Of a stretch of 51,232 nucleotides of DNA, positions 1-7,710 are shown piece after piece. How positions within the stretch are numbered: the first letter of the stretch is position 1; every line of letters begins with the position of its first letter. The notes beneath the pieces are model-generated. The model worked only from the letters and a program-made list of their open reading frames with translations, did not search any database and was not told the origin of the DNA. The position numbers and the translations under genes were made by a program. The stretch is from Nitrospira sp. (GTDB lineage Bacteria; Nitrospirota; Nitrospiria; Nitrospirales; Nitrospiraceae). The stretch lies in NCBI GenBank assembly GCA_005116965.1, contig SWDG01000023.1, positions 219,999 through 271,230 on the forward strand, given 5' to 3'.

Positions 1-201
1 GCCCTTCCCCTCGTAAATCGCCTTGCCTTTGGCAAGACTCTCGGGACTGGACGCGACCGGATTCTTCACGGCTTTGGCATCGGCCATCTGATCCGGCGGA
101 ACGCGAGGCTTCAACGGCTCTCTTTCTTCAGCCCCAACGACTGAGACCGAGAGAAACATCACTGCTGCAGCGATACCTAAAAACTTGGACAGATACCCCA
201 T
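1..201 (-). CDS. Exported protein, probable c-type cytochrome, 3' part outside window
   Basis: Partial gene running off the left edge; 67 codons are visible. The ATG at 201-199 is preceded by GGAGGACGTGTA, a strong ribosome site. Residues 1-24 form a signal peptide (basic start MGYLSKFLG, hydrophobic AAAVMFLSVSVVGA). The mature part is Pro- and charge-rich and ends at the edge with LAKGKAIYEGKG. That phrase normally stands just before the CxxCH haem site of small class I cytochromes c, so a periplasmic electron carrier is likely. The haem motif itself lies outside the window, so this is inference. No partner gene is visible. Confidence 0.7.
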   Translation of the reverse strand, partial: MGYLSKFLGIAAAVMFLSVSVVGAEEREPLKPRVPPDQMADAKAVKNPVASSPESLAKGKAIYEGKG

Positions 202-583
202 TACACGTCCTCCTTTGTGTTGGACCCACCGAGCTGGAGTGACACCCCAGACTGCCGACTCGTCTTCGTAATTTTCAAGAGCCAGTTAAACGCTCGAACT
301 ATACCAATGCCCTTGAATTTCTGTCAAGAAAACATCTCCCTCTCCGTCACTCATCTCCTCTTCTTACCTGGAGGAAGATCAAACCTCATGCCAACATGAA
401 CTCAAATACGAGACAGGAAATGTCGGCATTTATGCGGTTCACTGTAAGCTCATTCCATATTCTTCGCGAATTCGTGGCACCTTTGCGCCTCACCTACGCC
501 TCCATGCCTCATCGACATCGGTGACAGCACAAGCGTGCTTTACTAAGTGGAAACAGAAATGAAGAAAGAGGTGAGACGCAGGG
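202..583. other. Intergenic region, no gene seen
   Basis: This 382-base stretch lies downstream of rodZ and upstream of the cytochrome-like gene, both on the minus strand, so it should hold the end of the rodZ transcript and the promoter of the left-edge gene. The only structure I see is a small inverted repeat, AGCAC and GTGCT around a 4-base loop at 526-539, without a convincing T run. The short open frame at 217-399 has no coding character. Confidence 0.5.
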
Positions 584-1504
584 CTACCGTTTTAATACGA
601 TGTCCCGAGCGACTTTGCCGCTTGGACCGAAGGGCTTTTGAGGTTTGCCGTTTAGTTCGGCCTTGACTCCCCCTGCGTTCCCAAGGGTCAAGATGAATTG
701 GTCCTGTCCCTTCCAGTGGGCTTTTTCGCCGGGCCGGAGCAACGACTCTTGAGGACTCCCGTTATCAATCTGCACAACGACCCAGCTCAACTCCGTCGCT
801 TCCAAGTCTAATGCCAGCTGGCCGTCCACAACACTCTCCGTTGCGTTCAACGCTATTCCAGCTAACGGGCCATCGCTTCCGGGAGAGGCCGTCAGAACTG
901 TTTCCGGCTCTGATCTTGAGGCTCCGCTAGCAGATGTGACAGGTTCCTGTCTTGGCAGGGTGTCAATTGTTGTCTTTGGGGCTCCGGCAGGCATCTCGGT
1001 CTGTTTCGAAACCTCGGCGGGACGTTCGGGCTCACGGGCCGTTGAGGCCGGAATTTCTTTCGCCGATTGCGTCGTGCGTTTCGTCGCCGAACCTTGCTCA
1101 GCAGCCCCACGCCGAAAGACCGATGATTGCTCTCGGCTGAGGAGAAAAATCAGCGTCAGGACGGCGATACTGATCGCAATCGTCACGGCTTTCCGATTGG
1201 ACTGGCGTTTCCGATCTTCTTCAATCTGTCGCACCTTGAGCCGCTCACGCTCATCCTGTTTTTCGTAAAAAGAGCCGGCTGATTGGATAAAGCGATGAAT
1301 CGCATCTTCCTCATCCAAGCCCAGCGATCGAGCGTAGGAACGGACAAACCCCTTCGCAAAGACTTGGTCTGGCAACTTGGCGAAATTCCCATCCTCGAGT
1401 GCCTTGACGAAATCCGTGCGAATGCGGGTTTTCGAGGCCACCTCGTCAACCGTCAACCCTTTCGTCTCTCGGACTTGCTTGAAAAATTCGCCAACCGACT
1501 CCAT
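584..1504 (-). CDS. rodZ: RodZ-like helix-turn-helix membrane protein
   Basis: 306 residues. The N-terminus (about 1-70) is a HTH_25/Xre-type fold with the family signature VGEFFKQVRETKGLTVDEVA and later FAKGFVRSYARSLGLD. A charged linker is followed by one membrane helix (about 105-123, AISIAVLTLIFLL). A Ser/Thr/Pro/Glu-rich periplasmic linker leads to a C-terminal beta domain of the DUF4115 type (LEATELSWVVVQIDNG, RPGEKAHWKGQDQFILTLGN). This is the RodZ architecture: a MreB-associated cell-shape factor spanning the inner membrane. The ATG has TAGGAG just upstream. It is the last gene of the long minus-strand run, 7 bases after the TPR lipoprotein gene, which suits an envelope-maintenance operon. 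Confidence 0.85.
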   Translation of the reverse strand: MESVGEFFKQVRETKGLTVDEVASKTRIRTDFVKALEDGNFAKLPDQVFAKGFVRSYARSLGLDEEDAIHRFIQSAGSFYEKQDERERLKVRQIEEDRKRQSNRKAVTIAISIAVLTLIFLLSREQSSVFRRGAAEQGSATKRTTQSAKEIPASTAREPERPAEVSKQTEMPAGAPKTTIDTLPRQEPVTSASGASRSEPETVLTASPGSDGPLAGIALNATESVVDGQLALDLEATELSWVVVQIDNGSPQESLLRPGEKAHWKGQDQFILTLGNAGGVKAELNGKPQKPFGPSGKVARDIVLKR

Positions 1505-1511
1505 AAGTCTC

Positions 1512-2195
1512 CTACTTCACTCGCGTCAAGAGGTCCGCCGCCGCCGCCGCCAGTTCTCCACCACTCTTATCCAAGGTTGCTACTTTCTTGAGAATGTCAC
1601 GGGCTCTGGTCGTATAGCCCATTTTATAGTACACCCGACCGAGCTCAAGGTGAGTCATCGCAGGCGGGACACTTGGAGGACTCGCAGAGACGGCGTCTTC
1701 CAACGCCTCCATCGAGCCCTGAAGATCGCCCTGGTGAGCCAGTGCGCGGCCGAGATGAAACCGAGCGAGGTCGGGTGTGGGATAAAGAGGATTCGCCAGG
1801 GCCTGCCGGTAGGATTGAATCGCTTCGTCCCACCGATCCTGATTGGCCAACACTTGTCCCAGATACGTATGCGCTTCCGAATAGGTTTCATCGGCTTTAA
1901 TCGCCGCGCGAAATTGCTCTTCCGCGTAGGACAGCTTGCCTTGCAGCGCATACACGTGTCCTAGAGCGTACCGTGCCTCTTTATTAGCCGGATTCAACTG
2001 GACGGACTGCTGGAATGAGACGAAGGCCTTTTGACGATCTCCCGGGAGGCTCGCAACACCCTCTTGATAATGCCCTTGCGATTTTTGTATCAGGTCTTTG
2101 TCGGTCGCACACCCTCCCAATACACTGAGGAGACCGACGCAGACCAGCAAGCGATGCTCTTGCCGTCGACCGAAGATCCAATCGCATCTGATCAT
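1512..2195 (-). CDS. TPR lipoprotein, PilF/PilW-like
   Basis: 227 residues. A basic N-terminus and hydrophobic stretch end in the lipobox LSVLGGC, so the protein is probably lipid-anchored. The rest is tandem tetratricopeptide repeats (ARYALGHVYALQGKLSYAEE, AHTYLGQVLANQDRWDEAI, ARFHLGRALAHQGDLQGSM, HLELGRVYYKMGYTTRARDI). PilF/PilW-type proteins of this shape help pilotin or secretin assembly, but many unrelated TPR lipoproteins look the same, so only the architecture is firm. Its ATG overlaps the stop of the PfkB gene as ATGA (2192-2195), showing translational coupling. No pilus genes are in the window. Confidence 0.8.
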   Translation of the reverse strand: MIRCDWIFGRRQEHRLLVCVGLLSVLGGCATDKDLIQKSQGHYQEGVASLPGDRQKAFVSFQQSVQLNPANKEARYALGHVYALQGKLSYAEEQFRAAIKADETYSEAHTYLGQVLANQDRWDEAIQSYRQALANPLYPTPDLARFHLGRALAHQGDLQGSMEALEDAVSASPPSVPPAMTHLELGRVYYKMGYTTRARDILKKVATLDKSGGELAAAAADLLTRVK

Positions 2196-3106
2196 CGAAC
2201 ATCCTCAAAATGCGTGAGGCGCTTAAACTCGGCGAACCGAGCCTGAATCTCTTTGTAATCCAGGATTCGCAATCGGTCAAGACTAAAGGATTCTACGGTA
2301 AAGGACGCCATCACGCTCCCAAAGATGATGGCTTGTCGCATGGCCTCCGGAGACCGGTTTCCCGTCGCCGCCAAATAGCCCAAAAATCCCCCGGCAAAGG
2401 TATCTCCGGCGCCGGTCGGATCCCGTACGTCTTCGAGCGGGAAAGCCGGCGCGCCGAAAATCTGTTGGCCATTGAACATCAGCACGCCATACTCGCCCCG
2501 CTTGACGATGAGATGCTTGGGCCCTCGGGAAAGCACGAGCTTCGCCACTTTCATCAGATTGGAATCCTGGCCCAATGCGCGCGCCTCACCGTCGTTGATG
2601 ATCAGCACATCCACCTTCTCCAACACCTTCCAGAGCGCATCGCGCTGGCCGTTGATCCAGAAATTCATGGTATCGCAGGCTACCAACGCAGGACGTTTCA
2701 CCTTGTGCAACACGTCGAGCTGAAGCTCCGGATGGATATTCCCCAGGAACAGCACGTCCGGCGCAAGATAGGCTTCAGGAATCTGAGGACGAAACGTTTC
2801 AAACACGTTGAGCTGCGTGTCCAAGGTATGAGCTTCGTTCAGCTGATGCGTATATTCCCCCTTCCAACGAAAGGTTGCCCCTGGGCGCCGTTCAAGACCC
2901 GTGAGATCAATCCCACGGCTTTTCAGAAACGCGATATGCTGTTGGGGAAAATCCTCTCCGACGACGGCAATCAGTGCGACGGACGTAAAGAAGCTGGCCG
3001 CCGTTGAGAAATAGGTGGCCGACCCCCCAAGAATCTCGGTTCCTTCGCCGAACGGAGTTTTGACCGTATCAAGCGCGACTGATCCCACGACTAACAGCTT
3101 CCCCAT
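2192..3106 (-). CDS. PfkB-family sugar or nucleoside kinase
   Basis: 304 residues. N-terminal ribokinase-type signature (LLVVGSVALDTVKTPFGEGT, then GGSATYFSTAASFF) and the C-terminal PfkB signature DPTGAGDTFAGGFLGYLA near residue 235, with the catalytic Asp of GAGD. These show an ATP-dependent kinase of the ribokinase/adenosine kinase fold. The substrate cannot be read from sequence. The gene starts 2 bases after mtnP stops, so a role in salvage of ribose or nucleosides from the methylthioadenosine pathway is a fair inference, not proof. It is coupled by ATGA overlap to the downstream TPR gene. Confidence 0.85.
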   Translation of the reverse strand: MGKLLVVGSVALDTVKTPFGEGTEILGGSATYFSTAASFFTSVALIAVVGEDFPQQHIAFLKSRGIDLTGLERRPGATFRWKGEYTHQLNEAHTLDTQLNVFETFRPQIPEAYLAPDVLFLGNIHPELQLDVLHKVKRPALVACDTMNFWINGQRDALWKVLEKVDVLIINDGEARALGQDSNLMKVAKLVLSRGPKHLIVKRGEYGVLMFNGQQIFGAPAFPLEDVRDPTGAGDTFAGGFLGYLAATGNRSPEAMRQAIIFGSVMASFTVESFSLDRLRILDYKEIQARFAEFKRLTHFEDVR

Positions 3107-3108
3107 GA

Positions 3109-4008
3109 CTAACGAACTCCTTTCTTTAGTGACAGCGCACGGTCAATGAGCAGGGAGAGTTTCTTCCTGGCAACTGAAGAAATTCGGTTCGGCGCCGTCA
3201 GAATGGCATTATCTAATGCCCGATGACAAGGGCACTCGACAGGGTTGGTGAATGCGGGCATCACCGCACGCAATATCTGTTTGGCCAACACGACGTTCCG
3301 ATGGAGCGTCCCCAACACCGCTTCCACGGTGACCGCCTCTTCCGTCTCATGCCAACAATCATAGTCGGTCACCAGCGCCAAGGTCGCGTAACAGAGCTCC
3401 GCCTCACGGGCCAATTTTGCTTCCGGCATATTGGTCATTCCGATTACATCGACGCCCCATTGCCGATAGAGCTGTGATTCAGCTTTTGTTGAAAACTGCG
3501 GACCTTCCATGCAGAGATAGGTCCCACCGCGATGAAGATTGGCGCCGACGTTTTCTCCAGCCGCAAGAAGAGCCTGTCTCAATTCGGCACAGATCGGCTC
3601 ACCGAAAGCGACATGCGCCACGATTCCGTTGTCAAAGAATGTCGAGACACGCCGCTTGGTCAGGTCGATAAACTGGTCTGGGACAGCAACGTCGCCAGGC
3701 TGAATCGATTCCTTCATGCTGCCGACCGCGCTGACCGAAATCACATGGGACACCCCCAGAGACTTGAGCGCGAAAATGTTCGCACGGTAGTTGATCCCGC
3801 TCGGATTCAGCACATGTCCGCGCCCATGCCGTGAAAGAAAGGCAACTCGAATCCCTTCAAGCGACCCCACAGTAATTGCATCGGACGGCGCTCCGAAAGG
3901 CGTACGAACTCGGATTGACCGAGCGGAGGTGAGCCCTTCAATATCATAGAGCCCGCTGCCTCCGATCACCCCAACAGTCACCCGCTTATCCTGTCTTTTT
4001 GTCTTCAT
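3109..4008 (-). CDS. mtnP: S-methyl-5'-thioadenosine phosphorylase
   Basis: 299 residues, about the usual size. It carries the phosphorylase signatures GVIGGSGLYDIEGL near the N-terminus, SRHGRGHVLNPSGINYRANI (phosphate and substrate loop) and GMTNMPEAKLAREAELCYA, typical of MTAP-type purine nucleoside phosphorylases. It cleaves methylthioadenosine with phosphate to adenine and methylthioribose-1-phosphate, recycling the by-product of polyamine synthesis and other SAM-dependent reactions. A few members act on inosine or adenosine instead. It sits between miaA and the PfkB kinase in the same transcript direction. Confidence 0.92.
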   Translation of the reverse strand: MKTKRQDKRVTVGVIGGSGLYDIEGLTSARSIRVRTPFGAPSDAITVGSLEGIRVAFLSRHGRGHVLNPSGINYRANIFALKSLGVSHVISVSAVGSMKESIQPGDVAVPDQFIDLTKRRVSTFFDNGIVAHVAFGEPICAELRQALLAAGENVGANLHRGGTYLCMEGPQFSTKAESQLYRQWGVDVIGMTNMPEAKLAREAELCYATLALVTDYDCWHETEEAVTVEAVLGTLHRNVVLAKQILRAVMPAFTNPVECPCHRALDNAILTAPNRISSVARKKLSLLIDRALSLKKGVR

Positions 4009-4021
4009 AGAGATCCTTTTG

Positions 4022-5029
4022 CTAAGAGGCTGGCGGCACTGCAGTAAGCGATTTCTGTTGTCCCAGTGCGCACATAAATTGCTCGATGCGTGCGATCACT
4101 CGTTCCGCCGTCCGCTCATAGGGCTCATTGTCCTCGATCGACAGCCACGCCACTCCCACTTCGCTTCGAAACCAAGTCATCTGCCGTTTCGCAAAACGTC
4201 TCGTATCACGCTTGAACCGACGCACCATTTCGGCGTAATCACACTCATTCGCTAAATAGGCTCCGATCTGGCGATAACCAAGACCTTTCATCGAAGCGAG
4301 CTCGCGCCCATATCCCCGATCAAGCAATGCGCGAGTCTCTTCTACCATTCCGTGAGTCAGCTGCCAATCAATTCGTTCCTCAATCCGCCGATACAGAGTC
4401 TCTTTCCTTCGCTCAAGACCTATCAGAAGGGTGGAAAACGAAGCCTCCTGAAACCCGTGTTCCGCTTGCACAATCGACAGGGGGCGGCCCGATAGCCGAT
4501 AGACTTCTATCGCCCGCATGACCTTGGATTCATCGTTCGGGTGTAATCGTGCTGCCGTTTCAGGGTCAATGCGCATCAGCTCTGCATAGAGACCGTCTCG
4601 CCCCCGCTCGTCTCTCAATTTCTTGAGGTCTGCTCTTACCTGAAGATCGGCCTGGGGCGCTGGACACAACCCCCGCACCAAGGCTCGAATATACAACCCC
4701 GTGCCTCCCACAACGAAGGGCAACCGCCCCGCACTATATAAACGTTCGATTTCTACCATCGCGACCCGCCGATACCAACCAACGTTGAACGTTTCGCTGG
4801 GGTCGACCACATCAATCAGTCGGTGCGGCACATCCCGACGCTCCTCCACAGTCGGTTTATCCGTTCCGATGTCCATCCCTCGATACACCTGACGAGAATC
4901 TGCCGTCAGTATCTCGGTATTGAACTGTTTGGCCACCAATAATGCAACCCGACTCTTTCCAACGGCTGTTGGCCCCAGGAGCACAACCAAGGGACGGTGA
5001 TGACGCACACCTTCTGATAGCATGTTCAC
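4022..5029 (-). CDS. miaA: tRNA dimethylallyltransferase
   Basis: 335 residues. Walker A GPTAVGKSRVALLVA close to the N-terminus, then ILTADSRQVYRGMDIGTDKP, the tRNA/DMAPP-binding signature with catalytic Asp, and VVGGTGLYIRALVRGL. MiaA prenylates A37 next to the anticodon of tRNAs that read codons starting with U. It ends 14 bases before mtnP. In many bacteria miaA follows mutL, as here; 78 bases separate them. The C-terminal half has the expected helical swivel region (RRFAKRQMTWFRSE). No odd features. Confidence 0.95.
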   Translation of the reverse strand: MNMLSEGVRHHRPLVVLLGPTAVGKSRVALLVAKQFNTEILTADSRQVYRGMDIGTDKPTVEERRDVPHRLIDVVDPSETFNVGWYRRVAMVEIERLYSAGRLPFVVGGTGLYIRALVRGLCPAPQADLQVRADLKKLRDERGRDGLYAELMRIDPETAARLHPNDESKVMRAIEVYRLSGRPLSIVQAEHGFQEASFSTLLIGLERRKETLYRRIEERIDWQLTHGMVEETRALLDRGYGRELASMKGLGYRQIGAYLANECDYAEMVRRFKRDTRRFAKRQMTWFRSEVGVAWLSIEDNEPYERTAERVIARIEQFMCALGQQKSLTAVPPAS

Positions 5030-5107
5030 GTCAGCGCTGTTGAAACAGAGTTGTCATAAGCACCGCGCGCGCGACCACTGTCGGTCGCCGCTTCCGCGCA
5101 ATACGGC

Positions 5108-6880
5108 CTACCAGCCGGCTCGTCCAAACATTTTCTCGAGGTCTGTGATGCTGAGTCGGAAGGACGTTCTCCGCCCGTGCGGGCAAGTCGTGATCTCCCC
5201 TTCAGTACGCCAGTCCTCAATCAGGACCTTGATTTCTTCCGATTTCATCGAGCGCCCGGCCCGAACCGCGCCGTGGCACGCCAAGGAGGCCAGGACCGAT
5301 CGCACGCGTGCCTCCAGACTGGGAGCACTGTCCCATTGCGTGAGGTCATCCAAAAGATCCTGCAGAAACGTGGTTGGATCGATCTTGCCGAGACCGACGG
5401 GAATCGCCCTGATCAGCACAGTTGAGGAACCAAAAGGTTCAATGTCCACTCCCAACCGCTCCAAGTCATGTTGGTAACGCTGAAGCACTGCTGTTTGAAG
5501 TGGCGGCAGTTCGACTGGATCAGGGATCAGTAAAGGCTGGGCCTGAATACCACGGGTCGTCCATGCGCGATACAGTCGCTCAAACAGGACCCGCTCATGA
5601 GCCGTGTGTTGATCAATCACCGTCAGATCGCCCCCAACTTGAGCGATAAGGAACGTCCGATTGATCTGCCCCAGTGCCATCACCTCAGCTGAAGGCACTC
5701 GCGCGTAAGGCTCCGCCGCTTCGCTCACCAACGGCAATTGGGTTGCAAGGCCGGGCTGCAGGATCGTCAATTTCGTGTCATCGGATCCCGCGGTGGGGAG
5801 AGTTGTCACGATGGAACCCAAGATTCGTCGCACGGAGGACTCTACGAACGGAGCCTTCCCAAGCTCATCGGTCTTTCCGCCGCTCAAAGCTTGGCGGACC
5901 GCTCGCCGTACGAGTTGGTGAATCATTTCGCTGTCAGAAAATCTCACTTCACGTTTAGTTGGATGGACATTGACATCGAGACGGTCCGGGTCAATGTCCA
6001 GAAACAGCACGAATCGCGGGTAACTCCCCTTGGCAAGAAACGCCCCATACCCTTCTCCCACGGCATGAGACACGGCGACGTTGCGCACGGGACGACGGTT
6101 CACAAACAACTCTTGCGGGATGCGAGCAGGCTTTGCATGGACCGCATCCACAATGTACCCGCTGAGTTGGGCCCCAGGGACCGAAGCCTTGATCCGGAGA
6201 CTGTGGTCGAGAAAAGTGCGCCGATAGACCTGGGCGATCCGATCGTCATCTGACGAAGTGGACGGGTAGTTGAGAATCTCCTCGCCATTGTGCGTCAAGC
6301 GGAAATGAATGGACGGCCAGGCGAGCGATGCCTGCTGGACGACCCGACTGATATGCGAGAACTCCGTGATGGTCGACTTCAGAAATTTCTTCCGAGCCGG
6401 CTGATTGTGGAACAGGTCTGCGACTTCGATGCGTGTTCCCCGGACCGGAGGAGCATCGGCGATCCTCCCGATCGTTCCCCCAACAACTTCCAATTCAGTC
6501 CCCACTTCGGCAAAACGAGTCGCCGTCATCAGCCGAACATGGGCCACCGCGGCAATGCTCGGCAGCGCTTCGCCTCGAAACCCCATTGTTCGAATGGACC
6601 AGAGATCCTGATCGGATCGGAGCTTGCTCGTAGCATGCCGCTGAAACGCGAGTGCGGCGTCTTCCTGACTCATACCCTCCCCGTCATCGGTCACCCGAAT
6701 CAAGGAAAGTCCTCCGTCCTTCACATCGATCGTGATGGACCGACTTCCCGCATCGACGCTGTTTTCGAGGAGCTCCTTGACAACCGCCGCCGGACGTTCG
6801 ACCACCTCTCCAGCGGCAATGCGACCGATGACCTCTTCTGGAAGAATACAGATCCGACCACTGCCGTCGGTTTTCAGCAC
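5108..6880 (-). CDS. mutL: DNA mismatch repair protein MutL, endonuclease-type
   Basis: 590 residues from the GTG at 6880-6878, chosen because AAGGAG lies 9 bases upstream and the family start (ICILPEEVIGRIAAGEVVERP) follows at once. A frame open to 7009 would add 43 unlikely residues and overlap cpoB. GHKL ATPase motifs are clear: ELLENSVDAG, DDGEGM and GFRGEALPSIAAVAHV. The C-terminal domain has DQHTAHERVLFE, a form of the metal-binding DQHAx2Ex4E motif with Thr for Ala, plus ACHGAVRAG and CPHGRRTSF. These indicate a MutL with its own nicking activity, as in bacteria without MutH. It follows cpoB by 64 bases. Confidence 0.95.
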   Translation of the reverse strand: MLKTDGSGRICILPEEVIGRIAAGEVVERPAAVVKELLENSVDAGSRSITIDVKDGGLSLIRVTDDGEGMSQEDAALAFQRHATSKLRSDQDLWSIRTMGFRGEALPSIAAVAHVRLMTATRFAEVGTELEVVGGTIGRIADAPPVRGTRIEVADLFHNQPARKKFLKSTITEFSHISRVVQQASLAWPSIHFRLTHNGEEILNYPSTSSDDDRIAQVYRRTFLDHSLRIKASVPGAQLSGYIVDAVHAKPARIPQELFVNRRPVRNVAVSHAVGEGYGAFLAKGSYPRFVLFLDIDPDRLDVNVHPTKREVRFSDSEMIHQLVRRAVRQALSGGKTDELGKAPFVESSVRRILGSIVTTLPTAGSDDTKLTILQPGLATQLPLVSEAAEPYARVPSAEVMALGQINRTFLIAQVGGDLTVIDQHTAHERVLFERLYRAWTTRGIQAQPLLIPDPVELPPLQTAVLQRYQHDLERLGVDIEPFGSSTVLIRAIPVGLGKIDPTTFLQDLLDDLTQWDSAPSLEARVRSVLASLACHGAVRAGRSMKSEEIKVLIEDWRTEGEITTCPHGRRTSFRLSITDLEKMFGRAGW

Positions 6881-6944
6881 GACACGATGCTCCTTATGAG
6901 TGAGCGGGCGGTGATGAGGCGGGGACGTCGCGGCACGGCAACGA

Positions 6945-7706
6945 TCATCGGATTTCGGCCAACTTATGCTTTGCCAGCTTTGATTCGTCCGATGAGGGGA
7001 ACTCTTCAAGCACTCGCTTCAGATTCTTTCTTGACCGAGGGAGATCACCGGTCTCAGCCGTCGCCAAACCCAGCTTATACAACGCCGCGGGCACCTTTTC
7101 GTTCCCTGGATATTCCGCCACAAGAGAGTCGAACGTGTGGATGGCCCGTCCATAGTCTTTCAAGTTGTAATACGACTCTCCCAACCAATAGTGAGCATTC
7201 GGAGTCAGCGACGTACCGGGAAAATCCTTAATGAACCGTTGGAACCCTGCGACCGCAAGGTCGTATTTCCCATTGAGATAATCATTATAAGCCAGATTGA
7301 AGGCGGATGTCGGCGTGATTCCGGACACTGTCCCCGTCGGCTCGGCAGATTGCGTCTGTTTGAGCGGCCTAGCAGCGCGTGGCTCAGTTGGGGAATCCAC
7401 CTTGGCAGATGCCTGGCTGGCAACCTCTTCCAGCTTTGCCAATCGACTTTCAAGTTTTTGAAAGCGAGCTGCCAGGTCATCGAATCGCAACTTCGCTGGA
7501 TCCGTCTCCTTGCTCCTCTCGACGGCATCCAATCGACGCATCGCGCTATCCACGCGTTGATGATCCTGATCCTGCGTTCGCGAGATCGTCGAAAGCTGAT
7601 TGCGCATTTCCATAAAATCAGCATGCTTGGCACAGCCGGCGAGCACGACCGTCGATGCCAATACTCCCCATGCCGCAGAACGGAACACAAGTGTACGGAC
7701 ACACAT
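6945..7706 (-). CDS. cpoB: Tol-Pal accessory protein CpoB (YbgF)
   Basis: 253 residues. The ATG at 7706-7704 is preceded by AAGGAGGTG and starts 4 bases after the upstream stop; the frame is open further, but that start is weaker. A lipobox (VVLAGCAKH) suggests a lipid anchor, whereas E. coli CpoB is soluble and periplasmic. A coiled coil of about 90 residues (SRTQDQDHQRVDSAMRRLDA and FQKLESRLAKLEEVA) is followed by three TPR-like units (FNLAYNDYLNGKYDLAVAGF, AHYWLGESYYNLKDYGRAIH, ALYKLGLATAETGDLPRSRK). CpoB links Tol-Pal constriction to peptidoglycan synthesis. It is the second of two adjacent genes with this plan. Confidence 0.88.
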   Translation of the reverse strand: MCVRTLVFRSAAWGVLASTVVLAGCAKHADFMEMRNQLSTISRTQDQDHQRVDSAMRRLDAVERSKETDPAKLRFDDLAARFQKLESRLAKLEEVASQASAKVDSPTEPRAARPLKQTQSAEPTGTVSGITPTSAFNLAYNDYLNGKYDLAVAGFQRFIKDFPGTSLTPNAHYWLGESYYNLKDYGRAIHTFDSLVAEYPGNEKVPAALYKLGLATAETGDLPRSRKNLKRVLEEFPSSDESKLAKHKLAEIR

Positions 7707-7710
7707 GTTG

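Noticed and set aside
526-539. Short hairpin AGCAC/GTGCT after rodZ as a terminator
   Set aside because: A 5-base stem without a T tract on the minus strand is too weak to call.
5071-5088. Hairpin GCGACC/GGTCGC between mutL and miaA as a terminator
   Set aside because: There is no T run on the minus strand after it and the genes continue in the same direction, so termination is unlikely.
6290-7231. 313-codon plus-strand frame opposite mutL and cpoB
   Set aside because: It crosses two well-supported minus-strand genes and has no recognisable domain.
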